DNA of 64,000 bases, from positions 988,783 through 1,052,782 of the forward strand of contig NZ_JACVXC010000001.1 of assembly GCF_014596935.1 (NCBI RefSeq), in the 5' to 3' direction. Source of the stretch: Aestuariibaculum suncheonense (GTDB taxonomy: Bacteria; Bacteroidota; Bacteroidia; Flavobacteriales; Flavobacteriaceae). Of this stretch, positions 43,751 to 53,635 are shown piece by piece. The translations under genes were made by a program, and so were the position numbers. Numbering within the stretch: the first letter of the stretch is position 1; each line of letters opens with the position of its first letter. The notes under the pieces were generated by a model, which searched no databases, was not told where the DNA came from, and worked only from the letters and a program-made list of their open reading frames with translations.

Positions 43751-44817
43751 TCTAATATGTTTTCATCGAAATAATTACTCAATAGCGCTACCACATAGCT
43801 ATAGCTCTCCATACCTTTACTTTGTTGGTTCGCTTTAAGGTAGTTGTTGTAAAAGATTTTAAAAAACGGTTCTAAAGGATTTTGATGGGCTTCCCAGAAG
43901 TCGCGCGTTTCTTTATAGTTTTTAAGAATGCCCTCATTTACGTCGGCCACCAAATCTTCGTAAAGACATTCATCTCTAAAATAAATTTCGTTTAGACAGT
44001 AGCGTAAACCAAAGGTGTAACCCGCATAATTAAAATAGATGTCGTTGTGATTGATTGCTGCTAAACATCCAATAAAATTGGCTTCATTTTCGGCAGCATA
44101 ACCCAATTGATGGGCAATTTCATGTGATGAGGTAGTGGGGATTTTAATGGTTGGAATGATCGCATCAACCTGAGCTTCGTTGGTTAACGGATTTAAATAG
44201 CCGCTAAAGCCCATGTACGTTAAAGGGTAGCTGAATAATGATTTTTTTACGCTTTTCGGATGGTATTCCAAATGTGGAAATATCGATTTTAAAGATTCGT
44301 ATCCTTGTGGAGCCATATTTAAAATCTCCGATGTATTGTAAGGCATCGTCACCTTAACCGTATCATTATTTGTAATTTTTAACTGTAAGGCATTCGATTT
44401 TTTAATGAGTTTTTGAGTAACATCAACCAGCTGTTCTGTGGTGTAATCGTAGTTCAGATTCAGATTTTCATGTAAGGGTAAACGGTGATAATTCAATCCC
44501 CAGCACAAGTGAAACAAAAAAAAGATTATCGAAACGGCTGCTGTAACATCAATAATCCAGTTTTTAGTGTCTTTCCAGATACGGATTCGGTTAAAATACA
44601 ACCACCGCAGAATATAAATGATAGCCAAAGCATAGATAAGATCACCAAACGAAAACGGTAACCAGCCAAGTGTGTATCGAAACAGTTTCGAAATTATAGG
44701 GTACAGTCCATTACTGTAATAAGTTTCAATAAATTCAGGATATTTGCCCAGTAACTTAACAAGTAGATATTGCGGAATGATAAGCAGGGCAATAATAGTC
44801 TTTTTCTTTTTCAGCAT
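43747..44817 (-). CDS. DUF3810 membrane protein with metalloprotease-like HExxH
   Basis: This 356-residue protein has about three N-terminal membrane helices (8-26, 50-75, 90-110) and a large domain on the outside. The domain contains SSHEIAHQLGYAAENEANF near 217-235, which is HExxH plus a downstream Glu, the arrangement of a zinc protease. DUF3810 is widespread in Bacteroidota without a known substrate. The 3' end overlaps the convergent DUF6503 gene by 4 bases. Proteolytic activity is inferred from the motif. Confidence 0.75.
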   Translation of the reverse strand: MLKKKKTIIALLIIPQYLLVKLLGKYPEFIETYYSNGLYPIISKLFRYTLGWLPFSFGDLIYALAIIYILRWLYFNRIRIWKDTKNWIIDVTAAVSIIFFLFHLCWGLNYHRLPLHENLNLNYDYTTEQLVDVTQKLIKKSNALQLKITNNDTVKVTMPYNTSEILNMAPQGYESLKSIFPHLEYHPKSVKKSLFSYPLTYMGFSGYLNPLTNEAQVDAIIPTIKIPTTSSHEIAHQLGYAAENEANFIGCLAAINHNDIYFNYAGYTFGLRYCLNEIYFRDECLYEDLVADVNEGILKNYKETRDFWEAHQNPLEPFFKIFYNNYLKANQQSKGMESYSYVVALLSNYFDENILD

Positions 44818-44848
44818 AATCCAAAAATAATAAAAATAAGTACCCGAT

Positions 44849-44948
44849 GGTCGCTGTTTATCGGTTAAGGTTCCTTCCTGCTGTCCGTTTTATCTTTTTT
44901 TGTCATGGTTCCAGAAAAAGGATGCCACTTCCATCAGGAGTAGCGACC
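44849..44948. ncRNA. structured small RNA candidate upstream of pepD
   Basis: A 100-base segment is closed by a perfect 7-bp stem, GGTCGCT (44849-44855) with AGCGACC (44942-44948). It has inner pairing such as CTTTTTT (44894-44900) with AAAAAG (44914-44919), and CGG/CCG around 44862-44886. It is markedly more GC-rich than the surrounding spacer and has no open frame. T-runs follow on both strands. A long interrupted hairpin fits the 6S-Flavo RNA class; the SRP RNA fits less well, because the conserved GGAA-tetraloop domain is not visible. Strand is uncertain. Confidence 0.4.
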
Positions 44949-44967
44949 AGAATCTGTGCGTTTTTGC

Positions 44968-44975
44968 TACCTTTG
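44968..44975 (+). promoter_or_regulatory. -7 promoter box of pepD
   Basis: TACCTTTG matches TAnnTTTG perfectly and lies 21 bases before the pepD ATG at 44997. No standard -33 element is evident. Confidence 0.5.
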
Positions 44976-44996
44976 CAGTACTAAAACTATATACAA

Positions 44997-46460
44997 ATGA
45001 GTTCAGAAATAAGACAACTTCAACCCCAGCAATTATGGAATAAATTCGCCGATTTAAATGAAGTACCGCGCCCTTCTAAAAAAGAAGAACGTGTTATTTT
45101 GTTTATGAAAAATTTTGGTGAAAGCTTAGGTTTAGAAACTATAGTCGACGAGGTTGGTAACGTCATCATAAAGAAACCTGCAACTACAGGCATGGAAGAT
45201 AAAACAACCGTAGTGATGCAATCGCATTTAGATATGGTGCACCAAAAAAATAATGATACTGTTTTCGATTTCGATACTCAAGGTATTGAGATGTATGTTG
45301 ATGGTGATTGGGTACGTGCAAAAGGTACAACCCTTGGTGCTGATAACGGTTTAGGTGTCGCTACGATTATGGCCATTTTAGAAAGTACCAATATTGCACA
45401 TCCAGCCATTGAAGCTTTATTTACCATCGATGAAGAAACCGGAATGACAGGAGCTATGGGTTTAAAAGGAGGCTTACTTTCAGGAGGTATTTTGCTGAAT
45501 TTAGATACAGAGGAAGATGATGAAATAGGCGTAGGGTGTGCTGGAGGTATTGATGTAACGGCAACGAGAACCTATGAAGAGGAAGAAACCCCGGAATTTA
45601 AAATAGGATTCGAAATTAAAGTAAAAGGTTTACAAGGCGGACATTCAGGAATGCAGATTCATGAAGGTTTGGGTAATGCCAATAAAATTATGAACCGTAT
45701 GTTATTTGACGGGTTTGAAAATTTTGGGTTACGCATTTCTCAGATTGAAGGTGGTAGTTTACGTAACGCGATTCCTCGTGAAAGTGTTGCCGTAGTTGCT
45801 ATTGATGCTATTCATGAAGAAGCGTTTTTATTAGAAACCAAGATTTTAGCCGATATCATTAAGAATGAATTAAAAACCATGGAGCCGGATTTGGAGATTT
45901 TAGTCTCTAAATGTGAAACCCCTGAAAAAATTATGGATTTAGGGGTTCAGGAAGGGTTTACCCGTGCCTTGTATGCAGCACACAATGGTGTGTACCGTAT
46001 GAGTGCCGATATACCTAATCTGGTTGAAACATCTAATAACATAGCAAAGGTTATTATAAAGGAAGGAAAGATTCATGTGGGCTGTTTAACGCGTTCTTCG
46101 GTAGAAAGTTCAAAAATGGATTTAGCGAATATGTTAAGAGCTACGTTTGAATTAACCGGTTGTGAAGTGGAGTTTTCAGGAGATTATCCAGGTTGGGCAC
46201 CAAATATGGATTCTGCCATTTTAAAGGTGATGACTAAGTTATATGAAGATTTAAATGGAGAACAACCCCATGTAGCTGCCTGTCATGCCGGATTGGAATG
46301 TGGTATTCTGGGACAGAATTATCCGGAAATGGATATGATTAGTTTTGGACCAAATATTAAAGGTGCGCATAGTCCTGATGAGCGTGCACAGATTTCTTCA
46401 GTTCAAAAATACTGGAATTTTGTTCTTGAAATTTTAAAGAACATTCCGAGTAAAAATTAA
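44997..46460 (+). CDS. pepD: aminoacyl-histidine dipeptidase (M20 family)
   Basis: This 487-residue cytosolic metallopeptidase hydrolyses Xaa-His dipeptides and others. It has MQSHLDMVHQ near 76, where the first metal-binding His is located, TLGADNGLGVA near 113, TIDEETGMTGA with the catalytic Glu near 147, and LQGGHSGMQIHEGLGNA for the lid. The C-terminal metal segment is CHAGLECGIL, with SFGPNIKGAHSPDE. Length is normal for PepD. It is a single gene behind its own promoter box. Confidence 0.94.
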   Translation: MSSEIRQLQPQQLWNKFADLNEVPRPSKKEERVILFMKNFGESLGLETIVDEVGNVIIKKPATTGMEDKTTVVMQSHLDMVHQKNNDTVFDFDTQGIEMYVDGDWVRAKGTTLGADNGLGVATIMAILESTNIAHPAIEALFTIDEETGMTGAMGLKGGLLSGGILLNLDTEEDDEIGVGCAGGIDVTATRTYEEEETPEFKIGFEIKVKGLQGGHSGMQIHEGLGNANKIMNRMLFDGFENFGLRISQIEGGSLRNAIPRESVAVVAIDAIHEEAFLLETKILADIIKNELKTMEPDLEILVSKCETPEKIMDLGVQEGFTRALYAAHNGVYRMSADIPNLVETSNNIAKVIIKEGKIHVGCLTRSSVESSKMDLANMLRATFELTGCEVEFSGDYPGWAPNMDSAILKVMTKLYEDLNGEQPHVAACHAGLECGILGQNYPEMDMISFGPNIKGAHSPDERAQISSVQKYWNFVLEILKNIPSKN

Positions 46461-46628
46461 CTTTGTTACATTTTATCGAATTTATTTGTATTTAATCGAT
46501 AAAATTCACATATTTGTTTAGTGAAAAGCATTTTTTGAATGAAACATAAAGTAAGTCCCAAATGGCCCTCTAAAAAGAAACATTCAGAATAATGCTTTTT
46601 ATTTTTCTACATAAAAGAGATTTGAAAA

Positions 46629-46850
46629 TCAGGGTACAGGGTCGTAACCTGAACCACCCCACGGGTGACAGCTAAAAATACGTTTTATAGCTAGCCATCC
46701 CCCTTTAAATAAACCATATTTTTGTAAGGCTTCTTTGCTGTAATGCGAGCAGGTAGGAGTGTATCTACAGGTTGCAGGAGTTAATGGAGAAATGACCGTT
46801 TGGTAAATCTTAATTAAAAATAAAAACGGTGCAACCAATAGTTTTTTCAT
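46629..46850 (-). CDS. yidD: membrane protein insertion efficiency factor YidD
   Basis: I choose the ATG at 46850 ([17 protein letters not shown]), giving 73 residues, the usual size. The family signature is [21 protein letters not shown], then [15 protein letters not shown] and [13 protein letters not shown]. YidD is a small membrane-associated protein that helps YidC-dependent insertion. The longer frame to 46916 would add a non-conserved leader that includes an extragenic repeat. It lies downstream of cysS on the same strand. Confidence 0.92.
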   Translation of the reverse strand: MKKLLVAPFLFLIKIYQTVISPLTPATCRYTPTCSHYSKEALQKYGLFKGGWLAIKRIFSCHPWGGSGYDPVP

Positions 46851-46872
46851 TCGTAAAATTACATTATCTAAT

Positions 46873-46896
46873 GTCAGTTCGAGCGAAGTCGAGAAC
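46873..46896. repeat. short extragenic palindromic element
   Basis: The segment GTCAGTTCGAGCGAAGTCGAGAAC contains GTTCGA and TCGA-g-AAC arms around a 6-base loop. It stands between yidD and cysS and is GC-richer than its surroundings. It resembles a dispersed extragenic element that I recall from many Bacteroidota genomes; only one copy is visible here. Confidence 0.45.
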
Positions 46897-46935
46897 TTTG
46901 TTTTGTAAATTCCCAACTTGTTCCCTCGACAATAT

Positions 46936-48417
46936 TTAATTTATAGAAAACGTCGTACCGTCTTTTCCGTCTTTAAGCTGAATACCAGCATTGGCTAGTT
47001 CATCACGAATTTGATCGGATAAAGCAAAATCTTTGTTGGCTCTGGCTTCTTGTCTTAATTTAATTAGAATATCAACCGCAGCCGATAATTTATCGGTACC
47101 TGATTCTTTTTTTGTAACATTTTCAAGACCTAAAATATCAAAAGTAAAGATGTTTATGGTCTCTTTCAATAATGCTAAATCCGCTTCTGTTAAGGTTTCT
47201 ACACCTTCTTTAACCTGATTGATATATTTTACGGCTTCAAATAAATGTGCGATTAAAATAGGAGAATTAAAATCGTCATTCATCGCATCATAACACAATT
47301 GTTTCCAGGTATGGATGTTTATCGATGAGGTTTTAGAAGCTTGCAGGTTATCTAGTTGATTAATGGCATCCATTAATCTGAAGAATCCTTTTTCACTGGC
47401 TAACAAACCATCATCGGTTAGGTCTAACACACTTCTATACGACGATTGTGCAATGAAAAAACGAATGACACTGGGAGCATAAGCTTTACTGAAGAATTTG
47501 TTGTCTCCAGATAATAATTCATCCGGATTTACGGTGTTCCCTGTGCTTTTAGACATGCGCTGTCCGTTAAGCTCTAACATATTCGCATGCATCCAGTAAT
47601 TAACCGGTGATTCTCCTTTAGCAGCTTCGTTTTGAGCAATTTCACATTCGTGATGTGGAAATTTTAAATCCATTCCACCACCGTGAATATCAAAACGATC
47701 CCCCAAATATTTGGTGCTCATCGCGGTACATTCTAAATGCCAGCCCGGAAACCCGTCTCCCCAAGGCGAAGGCCAGCGCATAATGTGTTGCGGCTCGGCT
47801 TTTTTCCATAGGGCAAAATCCTGCGGATTCTTTTTATCGCTTTGTCCGTCTAATTCACGGGTATTGTGAATTAAATCGTCCAGTTTTCGTTTACTTAATT
47901 TTCCGTATTCGTGCGTTTCATTAAACTTATGCACATCGAAATATACCGATCCGTTTACTTCGTAAGCGAATCCATTTTCAATAATGGTTGAAATAAGTTC
48001 AATTTGCTCAATAATATGTCCGGTTGCTGTAGGCTCAATGCTTGGTGGCAGGAAATTAAAAGTGTTCAGAATGTTATGAAAATCTACGGTGTAACGTTGT
48101 ACCACTTCCATAGGTTCAATTTGTTCTAAACGTGCTTTTTTAGTGATTTTATCTTCACCGGCATCGGCATCATTTTCTAAGTGACCAGCATCCGTAATAT
48201 TTCTTACATAGCGAACTTTATAGCCTAAATGCTTCAGATATCTGAAAATCATGTCGAAAGACATAAAGGTTCTAACATTTCCTAAATGTACATTACTATA
48301 CACCGTTGGTCCACACACGTACATACCTACGTGGCCTTCGTTAATAGGTTTAAAAAATTCTTTTTTTCCAGTAAGTGAATTATATATTTTTACTTGTTGA
48401 TCGTGAAAAAGTTGCAT
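46936..48417 (-). CDS. cysS: cysteinyl-tRNA synthetase
   Basis: I choose the ATG at 48417 ([15 protein letters not shown]), which matches the family N terminus. The enzyme of 493 residues charges tRNA-Cys. The HIGH-type motif is in [16 protein letters not shown], and the zinc ligands include Cys in MYVCGPT and the [10 protein letters not shown] segment with [16 protein letters not shown] reads RMSKSTGN. Length is normal. It is 31 bases downstream of folE and 85 bases upstream of yidD, so the three may share a transcript. Confidence 0.95.
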   Translation of the reverse strand: MQLFHDQQVKIYNSLTGKKEFFKPINEGHVGMYVCGPTVYSNVHLGNVRTFMSFDMIFRYLKHLGYKVRYVRNITDAGHLENDADAGEDKITKKARLEQIEPMEVVQRYTVDFHNILNTFNFLPPSIEPTATGHIIEQIELISTIIENGFAYEVNGSVYFDVHKFNETHEYGKLSKRKLDDLIHNTRELDGQSDKKNPQDFALWKKAEPQHIMRWPSPWGDGFPGWHLECTAMSTKYLGDRFDIHGGGMDLKFPHHECEIAQNEAAKGESPVNYWMHANMLELNGQRMSKSTGNTVNPDELLSGDNKFFSKAYAPSVIRFFIAQSSYRSVLDLTDDGLLASEKGFFRLMDAINQLDNLQASKTSSINIHTWKQLCYDAMNDDFNSPILIAHLFEAVKYINQVKEGVETLTEADLALLKETINIFTFDILGLENVTKKESGTDKLSAAVDILIKLRQEARANKDFALSDQIRDELANAGIQLKDGKDGTTFSIN

Positions 48418-48448
48418 TGATGTTGGGTTGATAAGCAATTAGTTTAAC

Positions 48449-49126
48449 TTAAAACTTAGTGTCTAATTTTATATAATCTAAAAATTCTCTGCGTACAGAC
48501 TCTTCTTTAAATTTACCACCAAATTCTGAGGTTACGGTACTACTTTCAATATCGCGAATACCTCTTGAGTTTACACATAAGTGTTTGGCATCTACAACAC
48601 ATGCAACATCTTCGGTATTTAGAACCGCTTGTAGTTCTTTTACAATTTGAATGGTTAAACGCTCCTGTACTTGCGGACGTTTAGCGTAGTAATCTACAAT
48701 ACGATTCATTTTAGATAAACCAACAACCGAACCGTTAGAGATATAGGCAATGTGTGCTTTACCAACTATTGGTAATAAGTGATGCTCACATGTTGAATAT
48801 ACAGTAATGTTTTTTTCAACAAGCATTTCGCCGTATTTGTACTTATTGTCGAAAGTTGAAGCACTAGGTTTTCTCTTAGGATCTAAACCTCCAAAAATTT
48901 CTTTAACAAACATTTTAGCCACACGGTTAGGTGTACCGCTTAAACTATCGTCAGTTAAATCAAGACCTAATGTTTCCATAATGTGGCGAACATCGTCTTT
49001 AATAATTTCTATTTTTTCTTCATTAGATAATTTAAAAGCATCACCTCTTAAAGGCGTGTCTGATGAAGTTCCAATGTGGTCGTCTCCTAAAGATTCAAAT
49101 TCTTCTATGTTATTCTCAATTTTCAT
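48449..49126 (-). CDS. folE: GTP cyclohydrolase I
   Basis: This 225-residue enzyme makes dihydroneopterin triphosphate from GTP, the first step of folate synthesis. The zinc and substrate residues are in YSTCEHHLLPIVGKAHIAYI and CVVDAKHLCVNSRGI. The core GTPNRVAKMFVKEIFGGLDP and a QVQERLTIQI segment are also present. The N-terminal 40 residues are an acidic extension without conserved motifs. It is a homodecamer-forming family; the length is typical for the bacterial type I enzyme. Confidence 0.95.
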   Translation of the reverse strand: MKIENNIEEFESLGDDHIGTSSDTPLRGDAFKLSNEEKIEIIKDDVRHIMETLGLDLTDDSLSGTPNRVAKMFVKEIFGGLDPKRKPSASTFDNKYKYGEMLVEKNITVYSTCEHHLLPIVGKAHIAYISNGSVVGLSKMNRIVDYYAKRPQVQERLTIQIVKELQAVLNTEDVACVVDAKHLCVNSRGIRDIESSTVTSEFGGKFKEESVRREFLDYIKLDTKF

Positions 49127-49292
49127 CTGTTCTTTTCATTGTTGTTTAGTTGAATGATTGTCATGTCATTAACTAAAAAAATCACTTTAAGTTTGCAAAG
49201 ATAAGCAAAACTGTTTTGTTATGATTTGTATTATTAAACAATTAATTCAGGGAATAGGTCTGTTTTTCTATGTATTAATTACACTATAAATG

Positions 49293-49327
49293 AAAAAAAG
49301 CTTGAATTTAATTATTCAAGCTTTTTT
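49293..49327. terminator. terminator downstream of the FadL-like porin
   Basis: The stem AAAAAAGCTTGAAT with ATTCAAGCTTTTTT and a 6-base loop is flanked by A and T runs, just after the porin stop on the minus strand. Confidence 0.82.
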
Positions 49328-49347
49328 AATATTGTTGGGTTATAATT

Positions 49348-50871
49348 TTATAAGTTGAAGCTTAGAGAGAACGTAACATTTGAATTGGTTTGATCTATTG
49401 AAGCGGCATCAATTAAACCAACATTATAAAGTGGTGTTTCAAAAGAACGTTGCGATTGATCGAAAGTGACGTCGAATTTGGTATTTCCAAAGTCATAACC
49501 TAAACCAATCGAGAAGCCGTTTAAATCACCAACGGTGTTGCCATTGGCATAGGGGCTTTCCTCGTAGCGGTAACCACCTCTAAAACTCAATTGTTTTAAT
49601 CTGTATTCACCGCCTATACGGTAGGTAGAAGCCGTTGTTAAAACGTCGCTCATAATCATATTTTGATCGGCAAAGAAACTGTCAGAGGTTGGTTTAAATT
49701 TTGTATTACTGTAATCTTTAATGGAATAGTCGAAACTTAATAACCCTTGTGTTCCAAAAATATAAGCTAAACTTCCGGTGAATTTGCCTGGCGTTTGTAA
49801 TCGGTATTGCGGATAAATATTGATGATTGAGGGAATATAATCAACATCCGGATCTGCAAGATTGGTGTTGATATATTGCGTTGTTTCTTCTCTGATGGTA
49901 TACCAAGTAGGAGAGTCGTAGGTTGCACCCACTCTAAACTCCTGAGTTAATTTTAAGATACCACCTAACTGAAATGAAAACCCGTTTCCAGTTGTAGACA
50001 AGGTGTTGTCAAAATCGATAAAGTTAATACTATTGCTGTCTCCGTTATTGTTGTCTTCTTTCAAACTTGTTATACGATCATAATCTATAAAATGTGAGTT
50101 TAGGTTAAGACCTAAGTATAATTTATCTTCATATTGTGTAGCAAAGTTGAAGGAGATTTTTCCGTTATATCCCGTGGAAATATAAGCATAGTCGTGAGTG
50201 AAATTTCCAGTACCTATGTTAGCAACATACTCTGTGTTGTCATCACTATCGGTTACCGGATCTAATATGTAGGCTTGATACCCCAAGAACGCTTGTTGGT
50301 GAGCAAACCCATATCTTTCACCAATATCTTGGTAAGCTTCTTCAATAAATCTGTCGTCCAAAGATATTTGATCTAATCTGATACCATCGGCATAATCGTA
50401 AAAGTAACTGACAATGGAATTACTAAATTGCCCATCATTATTGGTATTTGTGCCTAGAGCATTCCAGACATTTTCATGATTGTTTGTTTTTTCATAAGCG
50501 ACACCTAATGAGAATTTACGCCATGGCGAACCATTTCGGGCTGCAAATACAAACGAAGCCCCGCCTTGATTCAGGTCGAACTTCGAATTATTCACTGTAT
50601 TGAAACCATTAAAATACTGCGTTTCATTTTTTACATCGGCATTTGATAAGGAAAAGGATACATGACTTGCGTTGAACACCGCCGAACTGGCCGGGTTTAA
50701 GCTTACAGCACTCATGTCGCCACCAAGCGCTCCAAACGCACCACTTAGGGCTCTAAAGCGCGCTGTTCCTTGAATTTCACTTTGTGAATAACGTAATGCA
50801 TCACTAATATCCTGAGCATTTAGTGCGCATGCCGACAGTATACCTATAAATAACAGGTTTAACTTTTTCAT
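49348..50871 (-). CDS. OmpP1/FadL-type outer membrane porin
   Basis: This 507-residue protein has a signal peptide ending ACALNAQ. The N-terminal segment ALRYSQSEIQGTARFRALSGAFGALGGDMSAVSLNPA is a plug-like region seen in Bacteroidota FadL relatives (about 25-60). The rest is an amphipathic beta-barrel ending in FSLSFNL, with a terminal aromatic as expected. It probably moves hydrophobic compounds across the outer membrane; the ligand is unknown. It is 31 bases downstream of the W/Y/G/N-rich protein gene on the same strand. Confidence 0.82.
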   Translation of the reverse strand: MKKLNLLFIGILSACALNAQDISDALRYSQSEIQGTARFRALSGAFGALGGDMSAVSLNPASSAVFNASHVSFSLSNADVKNETQYFNGFNTVNNSKFDLNQGGASFVFAARNGSPWRKFSLGVAYEKTNNHENVWNALGTNTNNDGQFSNSIVSYFYDYADGIRLDQISLDDRFIEEAYQDIGERYGFAHQQAFLGYQAYILDPVTDSDDNTEYVANIGTGNFTHDYAYISTGYNGKISFNFATQYEDKLYLGLNLNSHFIDYDRITSLKEDNNNGDSNSINFIDFDNTLSTTGNGFSFQLGGILKLTQEFRVGATYDSPTWYTIREETTQYINTNLADPDVDYIPSIINIYPQYRLQTPGKFTGSLAYIFGTQGLLSFDYSIKDYSNTKFKPTSDSFFADQNMIMSDVLTTASTYRIGGEYRLKQLSFRGGYRYEESPYANGNTVGDLNGFSIGLGYDFGNTKFDVTFDQSQRSFETPLYNVGLIDAASIDQTNSNVTFSLSFNL

Positions 50872-50902
50872 ACTTTCTTTTTCTCTTTTTTAATGTATAT
50901 TA

Positions 50903-52024
50903 TTATCTTCTTCCTCCACTTGAAGATCTAGAACCGCCACCACTGGAACGACTGCTGCTACTGCCCGATGACGATCGCATGCTAGATCCTGAACTAGAGC
51001 TCGAACCTGAGCTATAACTTCTGGTTGGTGGTGTGTAAGTTGAGTTATTACTCCCTGATGATCTTCTTGAATAGTTACTGTTAGAAGGCGTATAAGATCT
51101 TGAGGCCGTTGTTGTTCTTCTTGCAGACGAAGCTCTTGATGTTGAGTTTGTAGATGGTATGTATGTTGAAGTAGAGCGTCGTTGCGTACTGCTTGTGGTT
51201 GCTCGTGTACCATTAGCATTGTAATTTCTTCTGCTCGCATCAACACCATTCGTGTTTATAGTACTTCTTCTTGTGGTGTATTTAGAAGTTCTGTCAGAAG
51301 TAGTATAGCTTCCTCTTCTGTTGATTGTTGAATTAGTTGCAGTTCGGTTTGTGTAACTGCCTCTGCGGTTAGCACTGTAAGCAATGTTTCTTCTGTCGTA
51401 AATACCATTGTTACCCCAGTAACCACCATAGTAGGTATTGTAACCATAATATCTACCATAAGGAACTCCATAATAGCCTGCATAACCATAGCGCCAAGGA
51501 TTATACCCCCAACCACCATAGAAGCCACCATACCAGAAAGGGTCATAATACCCCCAGTTGTTCCAACCCCAGCCATAATTCCAGTTGTTCCAACCGTAAT
51601 TCCAGCCCCAGTTATTCCAGTAAGGATCTCCCCAATAGCCATAACCTGTGTTAAAGTTTATGGTTACACTACTGTTTTCTTGTCCCCAGCCACCATAACC
51701 TTGGTAGTCGTTAGCTTGGGCATCATCTTCAGTATAGCCTGAGGTTTCATATTCATCAATATCTGTAAAAATTTCACTGCTAGAAACCATGTAATCGGCT
51801 TCTAAAGATTTATTTTTGAAGTAATTGGAATAGTAATCGTTTTTAGAATTGTCCTTAGGCACTTCAACAACAGCGTCTTCGTAGCGATCGTATTGTTCTG
51901 TACTTCCGTAAATCCCATCATTAGCGCCAACATATTGATAAGAACCACATGAAGACAAGCCAATTGCCAAGCCTAGTACAGCTAAAATTGGCATTTTCTT
52001 GATTAGGTAGTTGTTAAATTGCAT
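50903..52024 (-). CDS. lipoprotein with Trp/Tyr/Gly/Asn-rich region and Ser/Arg-rich tail, unknown function
   Basis: This 373-residue protein has a lipoprotein signal (LAVLGLAIGLSSCGSY). An acidic segment (about 50-105) precedes a low-complexity region at about 120-205 built from WG, NWGW, GYY and YGG units (for example WNNWGWNYGWNNW). The C-terminal 150 residues are Ser/Thr/Arg-rich, and the last 35 are nearly all Ser, Gly and Arg. No domain is recognisable. Aromatic-rich surface proteins of this style may adhere or assemble, but this is inference. It is divergent from proS and close to the porin gene. Confidence 0.72.
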   Translation of the reverse strand: MQFNNYLIKKMPILAVLGLAIGLSSCGSYQYVGANDGIYGSTEQYDRYEDAVVEVPKDNSKNDYYSNYFKNKSLEADYMVSSSEIFTDIDEYETSGYTEDDAQANDYQGYGGWGQENSSVTINFNTGYGYWGDPYWNNWGWNYGWNNWNYGWGWNNWGYYDPFWYGGFYGGWGYNPWRYGYAGYYGVPYGRYYGYNTYYGGYWGNNGIYDRRNIAYSANRRGSYTNRTATNSTINRRGSYTTSDRTSKYTTRRSTINTNGVDASRRNYNANGTRATTSSTQRRSTSTYIPSTNSTSRASSARRTTTASRSYTPSNSNYSRRSSGSNNSTYTPPTRSYSSGSSSSSGSSMRSSSGSSSSRSSGGGSRSSSGGRR

Positions 52025-52123
52025 ATCATTAGATTTTTATTGTTGAACATAACAAAAATAGTTAGTTTTGCTGAACTATTTCTATATTTAACATAATCAC
52101 AATATTTGTGCCAAAATATTAAT

Positions 52124-53602
52124 ATGAGTAAAAAACTTACCAGTAGATCAGAAGATTATTCAAAATGGTATAACGAACTTGTTGTAAAGGCTGACTTAGC
52201 GGAGAATTCAGCAGTTAGAGGTTGTATGGTTATCAAACCTTACGGATATGCCATTTGGGAAAAGATGCAGGCAGAATTAGACCGAATGTTTAAAGAAACA
52301 GGTCATCAAAATGCGTATTTTCCATTATTTGTTCCAAAAAGTTTATTTGAAGCAGAAGAAAAGAATGCTGAAGGATTTGCAAAGGAATGTGCGGTAGTAA
52401 CACATTACAGATTGCAAAACGACCCGGATAGACCAGGGAAACTTCGAGTAGACCCGGAAGCTAAACTGGAAGAAGAATTAGTGGTGCGACCAACCTCTGA
52501 AGCTATCATCTGGAATACCTATAGAAACTGGATTCAATCGTACAGAGATTTACCTATATTGATTAACCAATGGGCAAATGTGGTGCGTTGGGAAATGCGC
52601 ACGCGTTTATTTTTACGTACTGCCGAATTTTTATGGCAGGAAGGGCATACAGCACACGAAACAAAAGCCGAAGCCTTAACAGAAGCACAGACCATGAATA
52701 ATGTCTATGCAACATTCGTGGAGAATTTTATGGCGATTCCGGTAATACAAGGAGTGAAAACCGAGAGCGAGCGTTTTGCCGGGGCAGAGGAGACTTATTG
52801 TATAGAGGCTTTAATGCAGGACGGAAAAGCGTTGCAGGCAGGAACTTCTCATTTCTTAGGGCAGAACTTTGCTAAAGCTTTTGATGTGAAGTATGCGAGT
52901 AAAGAAGGTAAACAGGATTATGTTTGGGCAACCTCTTGGGGGGTGTCTACACGTTTAATGGGTGCTTTAATTATGACGCACAGCGACGATAACGGTTTAG
53001 TGTTGCCTCCAAGCCTAGCACCAAATCAGGTGGTAATTGTTCCTATTTATAAAAGCGACGAAGATTTAGATAAAATTACCGAAGTAGCGAATACTATAAT
53101 GAGTAATCTAAGAGCTAAAGGTATTTCGGTGAAGTTCGATAATAGAACTACACAGCGTCCGGGCGCTAAATTTGCACAGCACGAATTACAAGGTGTGCCG
53201 TTACGTATTGCTATTGGTCCTAAAGATTTAGAAAATGGAACGGTGGAGTTAGCGCGTCGTGATACTTTAACGAAGTCTGTAGTCGCTATAAATGACTTAA
53301 CGACAACTGTAGATGATTTATTAAAAGAGATTCAGGAGGCCTTATTTAAGAAAGCTCTGGATTTTAGAAATAGTCACATTACAGAAGTCGAAACCTTCGA
53401 AGAATTTAAAGAGGTTTTAGAAAATAAAACAGGATTTATCTCTGCGCACTGGGATGGAACAAATGAAACTGAAGAAAAGATAAAAGAGCTTACAAAAGCT
53501 ACGATTAGATGTATTCCGTTGGAAATGAAAGCGGAAGAAGGTGTATGCGTGTACTCGGGAAAACCGTCTAAAGGCCGCGTGTTATTTGCAAAAGCCTATT
53601 AA
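52124..53602 (+). CDS. proS: prolyl-tRNA synthetase, archaeal/eukaryotic-like type
   Basis: I choose the ATG at 52124 ([17 protein letters not shown]) over the TTG at 52106. The enzyme of 492 residues is a class II synthetase. It has [15 protein letters not shown] near the start, [18 protein letters not shown] (motif 2 region), [12 protein letters not shown] and [17 protein letters not shown] (motif 3). The anticodon-binding domain is [19 protein letters not shown]. There is no bacterial INS editing insert, which places it in the shorter archaeal/eukaryotic-like class seen in many Bacteroidota. Confidence 0.95.
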   Translation: MSKKLTSRSEDYSKWYNELVVKADLAENSAVRGCMVIKPYGYAIWEKMQAELDRMFKETGHQNAYFPLFVPKSLFEAEEKNAEGFAKECAVVTHYRLQNDPDRPGKLRVDPEAKLEEELVVRPTSEAIIWNTYRNWIQSYRDLPILINQWANVVRWEMRTRLFLRTAEFLWQEGHTAHETKAEALTEAQTMNNVYATFVENFMAIPVIQGVKTESERFAGAEETYCIEALMQDGKALQAGTSHFLGQNFAKAFDVKYASKEGKQDYVWATSWGVSTRLMGALIMTHSDDNGLVLPPSLAPNQVVIVPIYKSDEDLDKITEVANTIMSNLRAKGISVKFDNRTTQRPGAKFAQHELQGVPLRIAIGPKDLENGTVELARRDTLTKSVVAINDLTTTVDDLLKEIQEALFKKALDFRNSHITEVETFEEFKEVLENKTGFISAHWDGTNETEEKIKELTKATIRCIPLEMKAEEGVCVYSGKPSKGRVLFAKAY

Positions 53603-53635
53603 TTGAAATTTTTTTAAAAAAATTTTAAAAAGGTA

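Noticed and set aside
44849-44948. Assignment of this segment as the 4.5S SRP RNA
   Set aside because: The 5' part resembles it, but the conserved GGAA tetraloop and AGCA internal loop are not found on either strand in the right order.
46851-46916. N-terminal extension of YidD
   Set aside because: The added residues are not part of the family and are encoded by an extragenic palindromic element.
51256-51642. Minus-strand frame of 128 codons rich in Gly, Thr, Ile and Met
   Set aside because: It is an out-of-frame shadow of the W/Y/G/N-rich lipoprotein gene.
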